DNA from: Nitrospirota bacterium
GTDB taxonomy: Bacteria; Nitrospirota_A; Leptospirillia; Leptospirillales; Leptospirillaceae
NCBI GenBank assembly: GCA_027335985.1
Contig: DAHWGX010000074.1
Location: 58,680 to 122,679 of the forward strand
DNA length: 64,000 nt
Reading direction: 5' to 3'
The translations under genes and the position numbers were made by a program. How positions within the stretch are numbered: position 1 is the first letter of the stretch; each line of letters opens with the position of its first letter. Shown piece after piece: positions 46,084 to 55,196 of the stretch. Below the pieces are notes generated by a model. That model searched no databases and was not told the origin of the DNA. It saw only the letters and a program-made list of their open reading frames with translations.

Positions 46084-47192
46084 GTGATTGCCAGATCCGT
46101 AGCTTGATTGCCGAGGCCGTTGTCACCTCCGAAAGGGAGTGGGGGGGGCGGCAGGTTCAGCCGGCTTCACTCGATCTCCGGCTCGGAGACATTGCCTACC
46201 GGCTCCGTTCGAGTTTCCTTCCCCTTGAAACCCCTGTTTCCGAACTATTGCCAGACCTGGCCCTTTATTCTTTCGACATTCATTCCTCCCCCTTTCTTGA
46301 AAAAGGTGCGGTCTATCTGGTGCCCTTGTCCGAGGCTCTGGCCCTCCCTCCCTTTCTCTCGGCAAAGGTGAATCCAAAATCCTCCACTGGCAGACTCGAT
46401 GTCTTTACCCGGGTCCTGACGGAAAGAGGGGATCGATTCGACGATATCCCGGCGGGGTACAAAGGAAAATTGTACCTTGAAATCTTCTCTCGCTCGTTTA
46501 CCTTAAAGATTAGTCCGGGACTAGCTCTTTGTCAGATACGTTTTTTCTCGGATAGGCGATTTCTTTCCGATGCTGAAATCCTCGAGCGACAGAAAAAATC
46601 CTCTCTTTATCATGTTTCAAACGACGCCTCCCCCGAAACCTTTCGTGACAGGATCGTCGATGGGGGGCTTTACCTGGGGGTCCGTCTTCGGGGAGAGTCG
46701 ATCGTCGGTTTCAGGGCTCGTCCTGATGCCGGCATTCTCAGCCTTCTCCCAGGCGACACCCAGCGGGCAACCGAGTTCTGGGAGCCAATCCGTGGGGTGC
46801 CACGGGGGGAGATGATTCTGGAGCCGGAAAAGTTTTATCTATTCGCATCGAGGGCCAAGATCCGGGTCCCGCTGGATCTTGCCGCTGAAATGCTCCCTTT
46901 TGACGCGGCGGCGGGAGAGCTCAGAACACACTATGCCGGCTTTTTTGACCCGGGATTCGGACTCTCTGGAGAAGGGGCTCGGGGAGTTCTGGAAGTAAGA
47001 CCGCACGACGTCCCCTTTCGTATTGTCGATGGCCAACCGGTTTTCAAGCTGCGGTACGAGCGAATGGAGCGTGAACCGGACATTCCCTATGGCCAGGGAA
47101 TCGGATCAAGCTATACCAACCAGGGACTGAATTTAAGCCGTTATTTCATTAACGACTTCTCCGTGATCGAATCCTCCTGCAATAAGGATTGA
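46065..47192 (+). CDS. Double-length dCTP deaminase-like protein
   Basis: A 375-residue protein with two dUTPase/Dcd-fold halves, as in the long 2'-deoxycytidine-5'-triphosphate deaminases of some proteobacteria. QPASLDLRLGDIAYRL and SAKVNPKSSTGRLDVFTR mark the first half; LDLAAEMLPFDAAAGELRTH and AGFFDPGFG mark the second. It would supply dUTP for dTMP synthesis. The GTG at 46065 or the TTG at 46080 (TTGA overlap with bluB) may be the start. Confidence 0.85.
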   Translation: MALGTLSDCQIRSLIAEAVVTSEREWGGRQVQPASLDLRLGDIAYRLRSSFLPLETPVSELLPDLALYSFDIHSSPFLEKGAVYLVPLSEALALPPFLSAKVNPKSSTGRLDVFTRVLTERGDRFDDIPAGYKGKLYLEIFSRSFTLKISPGLALCQIRFFSDRRFLSDAEILERQKKSSLYHVSNDASPETFRDRIVDGGLYLGVRLRGESIVGFRARPDAGILSLLPGDTQRATEFWEPIRGVPRGEMILEPEKFYLFASRAKIRVPLDLAAEMLPFDAAAGELRTHYAGFFDPGFGLSGEGARGVLEVRPHDVPFRIVDGQPVFKLRYERMEREPDIPYGQGIGSSYTNQGLNLSRYFINDFSVIESSCNKD

Positions 47193-47255
47193 TTTTAGAG
47201 AAAGAAAAAAATATGATGATTCAGATGTTCCGTCGTTGATCAAACTCCTCCTTGT

Positions 47256-47331
47256 TCCCCGGTAGCTCAGTTGGCAGAGCGGGTGACTGTTAATCACCAT
47301 GTCGCAGGTTCGAGCCCTGCCCGGGGAGCCA
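47256..47331 (+). tRNA. tRNA-Asn (anticodon GUU)
   Basis: Complete cloverleaf: acceptor TCCCCGG pairs with CCGGGGA (47321-47327), D arm GCTC/GAGC, anticodon loop CTGTTAA with GTT, T arm GCAGG TTCGAGC CCTGC, discriminator G, encoded CCA. Confidence 0.95.
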
Positions 47332-47457
47332 TTTTCGGTTCATCCTTTCCTTAAATCCCTTTCGGCGTTCCCTTCATCTTGATCGGTGCTTCCTCGATGC
47401 CACTACATTTCGTGGATCCCTGGGATCGCTTCCACCTCTCACTGTCGGGGGGTTTCC

Positions 47458-48675
47458 GTGATCTTCATCGATGACTGGAAGGCCCTCGGAGAGGCCGAGC
47501 GACGCGTCGTGGCTGCTGCTTTCCTGGGCTGGGCGCTTGATGCCTTTGATTTTTTTCTCCTCGTCTTTGTCCTTAAGGATGTTTCCCGGGCTTTTTCGGT
47601 TTCCCTGACGACAGTCACCGAAGCCATTTTCCTGACCCTCGCCACACGGCCTCTGGGAGCCCTGATCTTTGGAGCCCTCGCCGACCGCTACGGGCGAAGG
47701 CCGGTCCTGATGGCGGTCGTTCTTCTCTATCCTTTTTTCGGTTTCCTGTCGGCCATCGCCCCGACCATCGGGACATTTCTCATTCTCAGAGGATTGTTCG
47801 GAGTAGCGATGGGAGGTGAGTGGGGAGCCGGATCCTCCCTCGTCATGGAAAGCATTCCCGTCTCCTGTCGGGGCTTCGTTTCGGGAGTTTTGCAGGCTGG
47901 ATATCCGTCGGGGTATCTCCTCTCGTCTCTGGCCTATGCGCTCATCTATCCGGCCACCGGCTGGAGAGGTCTCCTGATGCTTGGAATCCTTCCGGCCTTC
48001 CTCGTTTTCTTCATTCGTAAAAATGTTCCCGAATCGCCTTCATTTTCACAGCGAAGACCGCATCTTTCCAAAAACTGGAAAACCTTGGCCTGGAACCATT
48101 GGAAACTTGCCGTCTTTGCGGTAGTCCTGATGACCGCATTCAATTTTCTCGGCCATGGAACTCAGGATCTCTATCCCACATTTCTTGAGTCAGTCCATCA
48201 TCTGGCGCCTGGAACGGTCGGGGGAATTGCGGTTTTTTATAACTTCGGGGCGATTCTGGGGGGGATCATCCTTGGAACTGTTTCTGAGCGCGTTGGGAGA
48301 AGGCGCGCCATTCTGTGTGCGGCACTCCTTGCTCTGGCGGTTTTGCCATTCTGGGCCGGAGCCGACGGGATGCTGGCCCTTGCTGCAGGAGCGTTTCTGA
48401 TGCAGTTTGCGGTCCAGGGGGCCTGGGGGGTCATTCCCGTCTATCTGAACGAGATATCTCCGCCAGAAATCAGGGGAGCCTTTCCTGGAGTCGTTTATCA
48501 GACCGGCAATCTTCTGGCTTCCGCAAATGCCACCCTTCAGGCCCTGCTGGCCAACCATCTGGGAGGAAGACTGGGGATTTCCCTGGGATTGGTTGCGGCC
48601 GTGGCTGCCGTCACGATTGTGGCTCTGATAGGTCGGGGACCGGAGCGAAAGGGAGAACGCCTCCATTGCGGATGA
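47458..48675 (+). CDS. MFS transporter, sialate/carboxylate (SHS) type
   Basis: A 405-residue, 12-helix transporter. LGWALDAFDFFLLVFVLKDV in helix 1 and ADRYGRRPVLM between helices 2 and 3 are typical of the sialate:H+/lactate family. The second half repeats the motif as GTVSERVGRRRAIL. The substrate is probably a small carboxylate. The start is the GTG at 47458 after GGGGGG; the longer frame is unlikely. Confidence 0.82.
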   Translation: MIFIDDWKALGEAERRVVAAAFLGWALDAFDFFLLVFVLKDVSRAFSVSLTTVTEAIFLTLATRPLGALIFGALADRYGRRPVLMAVVLLYPFFGFLSAIAPTIGTFLILRGLFGVAMGGEWGAGSSLVMESIPVSCRGFVSGVLQAGYPSGYLLSSLAYALIYPATGWRGLLMLGILPAFLVFFIRKNVPESPSFSQRRPHLSKNWKTLAWNHWKLAVFAVVLMTAFNFLGHGTQDLYPTFLESVHHLAPGTVGGIAVFYNFGAILGGIILGTVSERVGRRRAILCAALLALAVLPFWAGADGMLALAAGAFLMQFAVQGAWGVIPVYLNEISPPEIRGAFPGVVYQTGNLLASANATLQALLANHLGGRLGISLGLVAAVAAVTIVALIGRGPERKGERLHCG

Positions 48676-48711
48676 CACAACAGAGACATTCTCCATTCGA
48701 AAAAACGGACT

Positions 48712-49893
48712 CTAGACGTAGGTGGCGAAGGCTGTGAGCGCGCGATCGAGGGCCTTGTGCTTTTTGCGGAACTTCTCCAGGGGAACCCCCTGGGACCAGG
48801 CTTCCCAAGATTGCCGGATGGATTGACCTCCGGCCCTGGCTCCATCGGGATGGCCGCAGACCCCTCCTCCGCATAGGTAGGCGAAGTCGGGGCCGAAAAG
48901 ATCGGCATGGACCCCCAGGGTGCCCGCGTGCATTCCCCCGCCTACGGCGACCAGCGAAGACTTCATCTCCCCCATCGGGGTTCGGCATATCTCTCGAACC
49001 GTTTTAAGGTCCGATTTTTTCGCCTTGAGGGTGCCCTTGAGCGCCGGATAAAGAATGAGGTCCGATCCCAGAATCCGCATGAACCGGGTCCAGGCGCGAA
49101 CCGACATGCCATGCGTTTGCCATAGCCAGTCGCTTGTGGCCATGTGCGCCATGATCGGGACCTGGGAGTGGCGCGCAAGCTCTTCCAGCATGGGGAATCC
49201 GCTCGCGGCCGGAGAGAGCATGGCAATTTTTGCTCCCGTCCGGGCTCCTTTAAGATAGCGGTCTATCATGTTCTGGGGCCGGTCCACGGTGTGCATCATG
49301 ACCCACTTGGGCTCCCCCGTCTCGGCTTCGGCCCGGCGTGCGGCATCAACCGTTGCCTCGAGCCTTTTGATATAATCAGCCTCCGGCTCCTGCAGAAGCT
49401 CATCTGATTTGACGACATCCATTCCTCCGACAAGACTTTCGTAGGCGATGGTCGCATACTCCTTGGGCGTCAGCCCCTGGGAGGGCTTCAGGACGGTGAT
49501 AAAGAGAGGACGCTTCGGATTCCCGCGCCTTGCCGCGATGCCCTCCTCGCCGAATTGGGGTCCTGGGAGTCTTGAAAGAAGAGCGGGAGAGGGTTCAAAG
49601 TCGGTGAGCTCGATCGACTTAAGGATGTTGAGGCAGCTGATTTCTCCTGCGATGGAAAGCACGAGTCCATAGGCCGAGGAGATCCGTTGGGAAGGGACCA
49701 TGATCTCCACCCGGGCGTATTTTTTACCCTCCTCGACTTTGAGCGGCTTTGCCGCGAAGCTCTCTGTCCCGGCTGTTTCGTAAGCCGTTTTCTTGACCCC
49801 CAGACTCATTTCCCGGGCGATCAGGGCGGCTGCCCTGGGAACGTCATTGGATCGGATCGTATAGGTGGTCCTGATGATCTCAGGTTTGCTCAT
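48712..49893 (-). CDS. RuBisCO-like protein (form IV)
   Basis: A 393-residue large-subunit-like protein. TVLKPSQGLTP (Lys136) matches the first active-site lysine, and GMDVVKSDELL (Lys162, Asp164, Glu165) matches the carbamylated lysine and metal ligands. GGGVCGHPDGARAGGQSIRQ matches the C-terminal phosphate loop. The conserved SGG is replaced by VGG in VAVGGGMH, and the loop-6 region is altered, so CO2 fixation is unlikely. Form IV proteins act in methionine salvage or sulfur metabolism; the role here is unknown. The start is the ATG at 49893. Confidence 0.88.
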   Translation of the reverse strand: MSKPEIIRTTYTIRSNDVPRAAALIAREMSLGVKKTAYETAGTESFAAKPLKVEEGKKYARVEIMVPSQRISSAYGLVLSIAGEISCLNILKSIELTDFEPSPALLSRLPGPQFGEEGIAARRGNPKRPLFITVLKPSQGLTPKEYATIAYESLVGGMDVVKSDELLQEPEADYIKRLEATVDAARRAEAETGEPKWVMMHTVDRPQNMIDRYLKGARTGAKIAMLSPAASGFPMLEELARHSQVPIMAHMATSDWLWQTHGMSVRAWTRFMRILGSDLILYPALKGTLKAKKSDLKTVREICRTPMGEMKSSLVAVGGGMHAGTLGVHADLFGPDFAYLCGGGVCGHPDGARAGGQSIRQSWEAWSQGVPLEKFRKKHKALDRALTAFATYV

Positions 49894-50019
49894 GGATGGG
49901 GTCCTCTGCTCTTGGGGATCGTTGGTGGGTTGTGGGAATTCGGTTACATTCCCATTACAATAGGGCAAAGAGGGAGTCACAGGCAAGAAGCCGACAAACA
50001 CAAGAAAGGATCAAAATTC

Positions 50020-50703
50020 ATGGGGCAGCAGACTGCCGCCACTATCGTGGCGGTCGAACAATTTGCCGAAGATGTGAAACTCTTTCGGCTTGTTCCTGAC
50101 GAGGGTCCGGTTTCATATGTTCAGGGTCAGTTCATCAAGGTTCTCTGGGAAGGCGAAAAGGGATCTTATTTTGCGATCGCATCGCCCCCCTATGAAAGAA
50201 GGTACCTTGAAATTCTGGTCAAGAAGGGAAAAGGTGTGTCGGAAAAACTCTTCGATGTCCGACCCGGGGAAAAAGTGACCTTCGAAGGGCCACTGGGAAA
50301 CGGATTTCCTTTGGATCCCCATCGTCACAAGAACCTCCTCTTCGTGGGTGTCGGTACGGCAATTGCCCCATTGCGATCGACCCTCCTTGAGGCGCTCAGG
50401 CGCCGCGATGAGTTTGGCCGCATCGATTTCTATTTTGGAACCATGACTCCAGGGCACCTCTATTTTGGAGAAGAGATGGTCGACTGGCATGCTCGCGGTG
50501 TCAATGTTGTCGTTACGGTGACCTTCCCGGACGAGAAGTGGGATCGCCATTCGGGATTTGTCCAGCACATACTCCAGGGGCAATCCGATCCGCTCCACCA
50601 GACCGTCGCCTACGTCTGCGGCATGAAGGAGATGGTCGAGGAAACAATCACCGTTTTGAAGGGGCGTGCCATTCCCGAAGAACACATTCTCCAGAATATC
50701 TGA
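50020..50703 (+). CDS. FAD/NAD(P)-binding ferredoxin-reductase-like protein
   Basis: A 227-residue protein of the ferredoxin-NADP+ reductase fold. The FAD barrel comes first (VQGQFIKVLWEG, YFAIASPP), then the NAD domain with FVGVGTAIAPLRSTLLEALR and VAYVCGMKEMVEE. It has no iron-sulfur cysteines, so it is likely a partner subunit. It is divergent from the RuBisCO-like gene. The ATG at 50020 has AAAGGA upstream. Confidence 0.82.
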   Translation: MGQQTAATIVAVEQFAEDVKLFRLVPDEGPVSYVQGQFIKVLWEGEKGSYFAIASPPYERRYLEILVKKGKGVSEKLFDVRPGEKVTFEGPLGNGFPLDPHRHKNLLFVGVGTAIAPLRSTLLEALRRRDEFGRIDFYFGTMTPGHLYFGEEMVDWHARGVNVVVTVTFPDEKWDRHSGFVQHILQGQSDPLHQTVAYVCGMKEMVEETITVLKGRAIPEEHILQNI

Positions 50704-50715
50704 CGGCTCCCAAAA

Positions 50716-50745
50716 TTGACGAGAGACGGAGGGGAGCCTTACGAT
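50716..50745 (+). promoter_or_regulatory. Possible promoter of the proteasome operon
   Basis: TTGACG (50716-50721) and TACGAT (50740-50745) are 18 bases apart, about 78 bases before the ATPase gene. The gap between the oxidoreductase and the ATPase gene is the widest space upstream of the locus. Confidence 0.42.
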
Positions 50746-50822
50746 GAACCAATAGACGATCTTGGGCGACAGCAGCCCTTTAAAGCATCTGGCCGTTTTT
50801 TTCCTCATGAGGATTCATTGAC

Positions 50823-52535
50823 ATGGACAAGACCGACCCTTTCAGCCGAAAGAAAAACGACTCCGAAAAAAACGGTGACAAAAAAGAAAGCGCCGTGACG
50901 GAACCCTTCTCAGAGCTGGTCATTGCCATGGAGCGTCTGATTCGCCTTCTTGATGGCAAGGAAGAGGAGATGCGGGAAGCTTATCGGATCAGGAAAAAGC
51001 TTCAGGAGTTTGAAAACGAATGGCAACGGATGCAACATGAGGCGACGCGGCTTTCGGACGTCCTTGAAAAGGTCACGAAGCCGGCATTCCGGATCGGGAC
51101 CTGTCTCGGAACCACGGACGACGGGCTGGCCTGGGTTTCAGTCGGCGGTGGCGATTACCAGGCCACGGTCGACCCCAGGGTTTCTCTCGAATCGCTTAAA
51201 AAGGGCGAGCGCGTCCGACTCAATGAAGCCCTTTCCATTCTGGGAACGGTCGGACCCGACCTTTCCGGTCCGATCGTGCGTGTCGGCCGCCTCCTTCCTG
51301 ACGGACGACTCGAGATCGGCTCGGATCGTCCGGACAATACGCTGGGAACGATACTCGACAGGTCAGATCTTCTGAAGAATGAACTGCTCTCGACGGGTGA
51401 TTTTGTTCGCCTCGATAGTACCTCCCGCGTGGCGGTGGAGAAGGTGCGCAAGCGGGAGGAAAGTTACCTTCTGGCCGAGGTTCCGACAATCGGATGGGAA
51501 TCGATCGGTGGTCAGGAGGAGGCGATCCGGGAAATTCAGAAGGCCATTCTCAATCCCGTCCTGTATCCTGAAGCCTATGCCCGGTACGATTTCAAGTCTC
51601 CGCGGGGATTTCTTCTTTATGGTCCGCCAGGATGCGGAAAAACCCTGATCGGAAAGGCGACGGCCCGTGAAATCGCCAATCGCCTGGCCCGGAAAGAGGG
51701 ACGAGCCGTCAAGGGGGTCTTGTTCCATATCAAGGGACCCGAAATTCTGAATATGTGGCTGGGAGAATCCGAGCGCATTGTCCGTGAGCTTTTTGAGGAA
51801 GGCGAAAAGATCAGGAAGAGCGGCGATTTTCCCGTCCTCTTCATCGATGAGGCCGAGGCCATTCTCGGCACCCGGCGGAATGGTCGGGGTTTCAGTATTC
51901 ACAATACGATCGTGCCTATGTTTTGCGCGGAACTCGACGGCCTTGCCGGTCCGGCCGGTTTTCAGATGGTGATTCTGGCGACCAATCGTCCGGAGATGAT
52001 TGATCCTGCGATTCTGCGGCCGGGTCGCGTTGACCGGAAGATCAAGGTCAAGCGTCCAACCTTCGAGTCTGCGATTGAGATTCTGAGGATTCACTTGGGG
52101 GCGGATGTTCCGGTTCGTTCAGCTTCTGCCGGACACGACGTCTCCCAAGATCGGGAAGCGCTGCTCGAGTCATTCAGGGACAGATTCTTTGCCGGAACGG
52201 ACGAAAATGCCGTATTCGAGATTTTGCGCCGATCTGGCAAGCGAATGCCGGTCTATCGGGCGGACTTGGCCAGCGGGGCCATTCTTGAGTCAATTACGCT
52301 TCGCGCAAAGGAGAGGGCCCTTTTGCGTGAAATAGAAAGCGGTGAGGGGGGAGTTAGCCTCGACGATCTCCTCTGGGCTGCCCAATGTGAGTATGAGGAA
52401 GGGGACATCCTTCCGCCTGCGGAGATTGCCCTCGAGTGGATGAGTCTCCTGGATATCGATACCCAGGATGTGGTCGATGTCAGAAAGATCCGCCCGGCAA
52501 CGGGGGCTGCCAGAAATCTCAGGACGATCGAATAG
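50823..52535 (+). CDS. Proteasome-associated AAA ATPase (ARC/Mpa)
   Basis: A 570-residue ring ATPase. An N-terminal coiled coil (about 28-90) recruits the tag; OB-type domains follow (about 95-215). One AAA module has Walker A LLYGPPGCGKTLIGKA, Walker B PVLFIDEAEAIL and the arginine-finger region ILRPGRVDRKIK. It would bind UBact-tagged proteins and thread them into the proteasome. The C-terminus ends ARNLRTIE and lacks the Tyr-Leu pair that opens the gate in actinobacterial Mpa. First gene of the locus. Confidence 0.93.
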   Translation: MDKTDPFSRKKNDSEKNGDKKESAVTEPFSELVIAMERLIRLLDGKEEEMREAYRIRKKLQEFENEWQRMQHEATRLSDVLEKVTKPAFRIGTCLGTTDDGLAWVSVGGGDYQATVDPRVSLESLKKGERVRLNEALSILGTVGPDLSGPIVRVGRLLPDGRLEIGSDRPDNTLGTILDRSDLLKNELLSTGDFVRLDSTSRVAVEKVRKREESYLLAEVPTIGWESIGGQEEAIREIQKAILNPVLYPEAYARYDFKSPRGFLLYGPPGCGKTLIGKATAREIANRLARKEGRAVKGVLFHIKGPEILNMWLGESERIVRELFEEGEKIRKSGDFPVLFIDEAEAILGTRRNGRGFSIHNTIVPMFCAELDGLAGPAGFQMVILATNRPEMIDPAILRPGRVDRKIKVKRPTFESAIEILRIHLGADVPVRSASAGHDVSQDREALLESFRDRFFAGTDENAVFEILRRSGKRMPVYRADLASGAILESITLRAKERALLREIESGEGGVSLDDLLWAAQCEYEEGDILPPAEIALEWMSLLDIDTQDVVDVRKIRPATGAARNLRTIE

Positions 52536-52570
52536 AGGGAATTTTGCCGGAAACGAAGGAATTGAAGGAG

Positions 52571-54094
52571 ATGCCCCTCACTCCAAGTCGGATCGTAGTC
52601 GGAATCGAGACGGAATTCGGGATCATACGAAAGGATCTCGAGGCCTCCGATCCGGTTCGTGAGTCGATGGATCTTGTCAGGGCCTATCGTCCCCACTCCT
52701 TTGGGGCATGGGCTTATGAAGCCGAAGATCCTCGTGCCGACGCAAGGGGTTTTCGGGTGGATCGACTCGCTCAGGACGAAGAAGAGGAGGCCTTTTCCCG
52801 TTCGGACCAACAGCGTCATTTTTCCTTCAGGGAATCGAAAAGCGACAGGATTCTTCAGAACGGGGCCCGTTTTTACAACGACCATACCCATCCGGAATAT
52901 TCCACTCCCGAATGTCTGACATTGCGGGACCTGATCCTGTACGACCGGGCTGGTACGGAAATTATCAGGCAGGCCGTCAAGTCACGGGAAGAGGAACTTG
53001 CTTGCCCCGGTTCCATGGGCCTCTATCGGAACAACACGGACTTCCATGGCCACAGCTACGGGTGTCATGAAAATTACCTGCTTCCGAGGCGCCTCCCTTT
53101 CGGAAGCCTTGTGGAGGGAGTGACACCCTTTCTGGTGGCCCGGACCCTTCTTCTCGGAGCAGGCAAGGTCGGAAGGGAAGGGGACGACGGTTTTTCCCGG
53201 GAGGGGTATCAGCTTTCCCAGAGAGCCGATTTCATTGAGGAGCGGATTGGGGTCAACACGATGCACCATCGCCCCATCGTCAACAGTCGTGACGAGCCTC
53301 ACGCCGATCGTACCCGTTATCGCAGGCTGCACCTGATCTGCGGGGATGCGAACATGTCCGAGTGGCAGACTGCGATGAAGGTGGGGATGACCCGCCTCGT
53401 TCTTTCGGCCGTTGCAACCCTTCCCCGGGAGAGCTTTCCTGTCTTGGCCGATCCGGTACGCGCTTTTCGGCTTGTGTCACGATCGGAAAACGGAAATATC
53501 CCGCTGGAGCTCGATGGAGGGAAAAAGCTCACACCCAAGGAGCTTCTCCTCATCTACCGGGATCTGTGCTCGGGACTTCGGCTGGACTTTGAAGATGGCT
53601 GGGTCATGTCGGAGTGGGGCCGTGCCATTGAGGACTATGAAAAGGATCCGGAGCTGTTGAGCGACCGCGTTGACTGGGTCGCCAAGCGTCAGTTGCTGGA
53701 GCTTTTTCGGAGCGAGGAAGCGCTGTCCTCCGATGATCCCTGGCTTCAAAGCCTTGATCTCGCCTATCATGACCTGGACCAGGATCTGGGAATGTTCTGG
53801 TCCCTTGAATCGGACGGTCGGATGATGCGGTTGACCGATCCCAGAGAGGTGGAGGTCGCTGCGATCGTTCCGCCGAACATGGGACGGGCCCCTGTTCGGG
53901 CGGCCGTCCTTCGCCGGTATGAAAAAGAGATTCGCGATGCAGGATGGGAACGCATCGCTTTTGTCGATGGCAGCTATATCGATCTTCCCCTTTTCGTGAC
54001 TCTGGATCGGGAGAATGTCGAAAAGCTTTGCAGGCGGATCGAGTCCTGCGAGGAAAGGGCCAATCTGGCCAAAATTCTGGCAGGTATTGAGTAG
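52571..54094 (+). CDS. dop: Dop: depupylase/deamidase homologue
   Basis: A 507-residue glutamine-synthetase-like enzyme. The metal-site start is VVGIETEFGI (Glu13, Glu15). The loop after it is long, as in Dop and unlike PafA. RFYNDHTHPEYSTPEC carries the catalytic Asp (Asp104). It would release UBact from substrates; the tag already ends in Glu, so deamidation is not needed. The ATG at 52571 follows AAGGAG directly; the TTG at 52544 or 52562 may be the true start. Confidence 0.92.
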   Translation: MPLTPSRIVVGIETEFGIIRKDLEASDPVRESMDLVRAYRPHSFGAWAYEAEDPRADARGFRVDRLAQDEEEEAFSRSDQQRHFSFRESKSDRILQNGARFYNDHTHPEYSTPECLTLRDLILYDRAGTEIIRQAVKSREEELACPGSMGLYRNNTDFHGHSYGCHENYLLPRRLPFGSLVEGVTPFLVARTLLLGAGKVGREGDDGFSREGYQLSQRADFIEERIGVNTMHHRPIVNSRDEPHADRTRYRRLHLICGDANMSEWQTAMKVGMTRLVLSAVATLPRESFPVLADPVRAFRLVSRSENGNIPLELDGGKKLTPKELLLIYRDLCSGLRLDFEDGWVMSEWGRAIEDYEKDPELLSDRVDWVAKRQLLELFRSEEALSSDDPWLQSLDLAYHDLDQDLGMFWSLESDGRMMRLTDPREVEVAAIVPPNMGRAPVRAAVLRRYEKEIRDAGWERIAFVDGSYIDLPLFVTLDRENVEKLCRRIESCEERANLAKILAGIE

Positions 54095-54107
54095 GGAGGG
54101 TGAGGTC

Positions 54108-54341
54108 ATGGAAAGAGCCGGATTTTCGGAGGGGTTTCTTGAGAGGTATCCCTTTGACACATATTTTATTGCGTTTGACGAACAGGAGAGGGTTCCGCTT
54201 CCAACCCGACGGGGGACGAGCCCGGATAGCCCTGCCCCCAGAAACCTGGATCCCAAGCCGACGAAGGATCGCATGATGGACAGAATGCGGAAGGTGGATC
54301 CGAAGCAGTCCGAACGGTATCGCCAGAGAACTGGAGAATAG
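54108..54341 (+). CDS. UBact, Pup-like protein modifier
   Basis: A 77-residue, mostly charged and probably disordered protein. The C-terminal part, DRMRKVDPKQSERYRQRTGE, matches the conserved end of UBact, the Pup homologue described in Nitrospirae and other Gram-negative bacteria (R-T/S-G-E/Q ending). The last residue is Glu77, ready for ligation by PafA. The N-terminus (about 1-40) is longer than in typical UBact and has hydrophobic residues (YPFDTYFIAF). The ATG at 54108 has GGGAGG upstream. It lies between dop and prcB, as pup does in actinobacteria. Confidence 0.9.
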   Translation: MERAGFSEGFLERYPFDTYFIAFDEQERVPLPTRRGTSPDSPAPRNLDPKPTKDRMMDRMRKVDPKQSERYRQRTGE

Positions 54342-54365
54342 GGCTGATCGAAAGGCCCGGGGGAG

Positions 54366-55196
54366 ATGAAAAAAATGGGAGCAGGAAGCTTGAGGATTGA
54401 TCAGGATGGAGGACTCACTTACTCGAATACAGGGTATTTCCCGGATCTTTTAAAAAAAGCCCCCTCCTTTCAGGGGGCTACGATAAAGGAAAGGACGCCC
54501 CTCTCGGGGGCCTCTCACGGGACGACCATCCTGGCCTTCCACTTCCAGGACGGGGTCCTGGTGGCTGGGGATCGGCGGGCGACAGCCTCAAATCGGATCA
54601 TGTCGAACAGGGTCGACAAGGTGCTGGAAATAGATGATTCGGCACTTTTGGCCATCTCGGGGTCTCCTGCCATGGCCCTTGAAATGGCCCGGGTTCTCGA
54701 CCACTCCCTCAAGTATTACCGGCGAAGCCAGCTGACAGAAATTTCCCTGGAAGGAAAGGTTCGCATCCTGGCACAGCTCCTCAAGGAAAATTTACCTATG
54801 GCCGTCGAGGGAATTGGGGCGGTCGTTCCCCTCTTTGTGGCCAGGGATCCAGAGTCCCGTATCGTGCGTATCTATTTCTACGACATCCTGGGTGCCCATT
54901 TCGAAGGGGTCGAATTTTCTGTTGGAGGCTCCGGCTCCCCTGAGGTCCAGGGAATCCTGCGCTACCTCGACCGCTGGAGTCCTCGACCCCTTCGGGAGAT
55001 GTCCCGGGAGGAGGCCATCGTCCTCGCGCTTCGTCTTCTTGAAACGGCTTCTTATTTCGACTCCGCAACCGGAGGTGTCGATGCGCAGGATCCCGTCTGG
55101 CCGGTGATGAAAATTCTCACTCCCGGAACACTCGAAACAGTTGATGAAGGGACGTTGTCCGCAATTTACAGAAACGAGGTGATGCGTGTTCGATGA
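54366..55196 (+). CDS. prcB: Proteasome beta subunit
   Basis: A 276-residue precursor. A 52-residue propeptide ends at SGASHG, and mature Thr1 is Thr53 (TTILAFHF). Asp17 and Lys33 of the active triad are present (residues 69 and 85: GDRRAT and NRVDK). So the subunit is catalytic and self-activating. Two beta rings form the proteolytic chamber of the 20S core. The start is the ATG at 54366; its end overlaps prcA. Confidence 0.96.
   Translation: MKKMGAGSLRIDQDGGLTYSNTGYFPDLLKKAPSFQGATIKERTPLSGASHGTTILAFHFQDGVLVAGDRRATASNRIMSNRVDKVLEIDDSALLAISGSPAMALEMARVLDHSLKYYRRSQLTEISLEGKVRILAQLLKENLPMAVEGIGAVVPLFVARDPESRIVRIYFYDILGAHFEGVEFSVGGSGSPEVQGILRYLDRWSPRPLREMSREEAIVLALRLLETASYFDSATGGVDAQDPVWPVMKILTPGTLETVDEGTLSAIYRNEVMRVR

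Noticed and set aside
48712..49893. A functional CO2-fixing RuBisCO
   Set aside because: The phosphate-binding SGG is replaced by VGG and the loop-6 region is altered; the sequence fits form IV.
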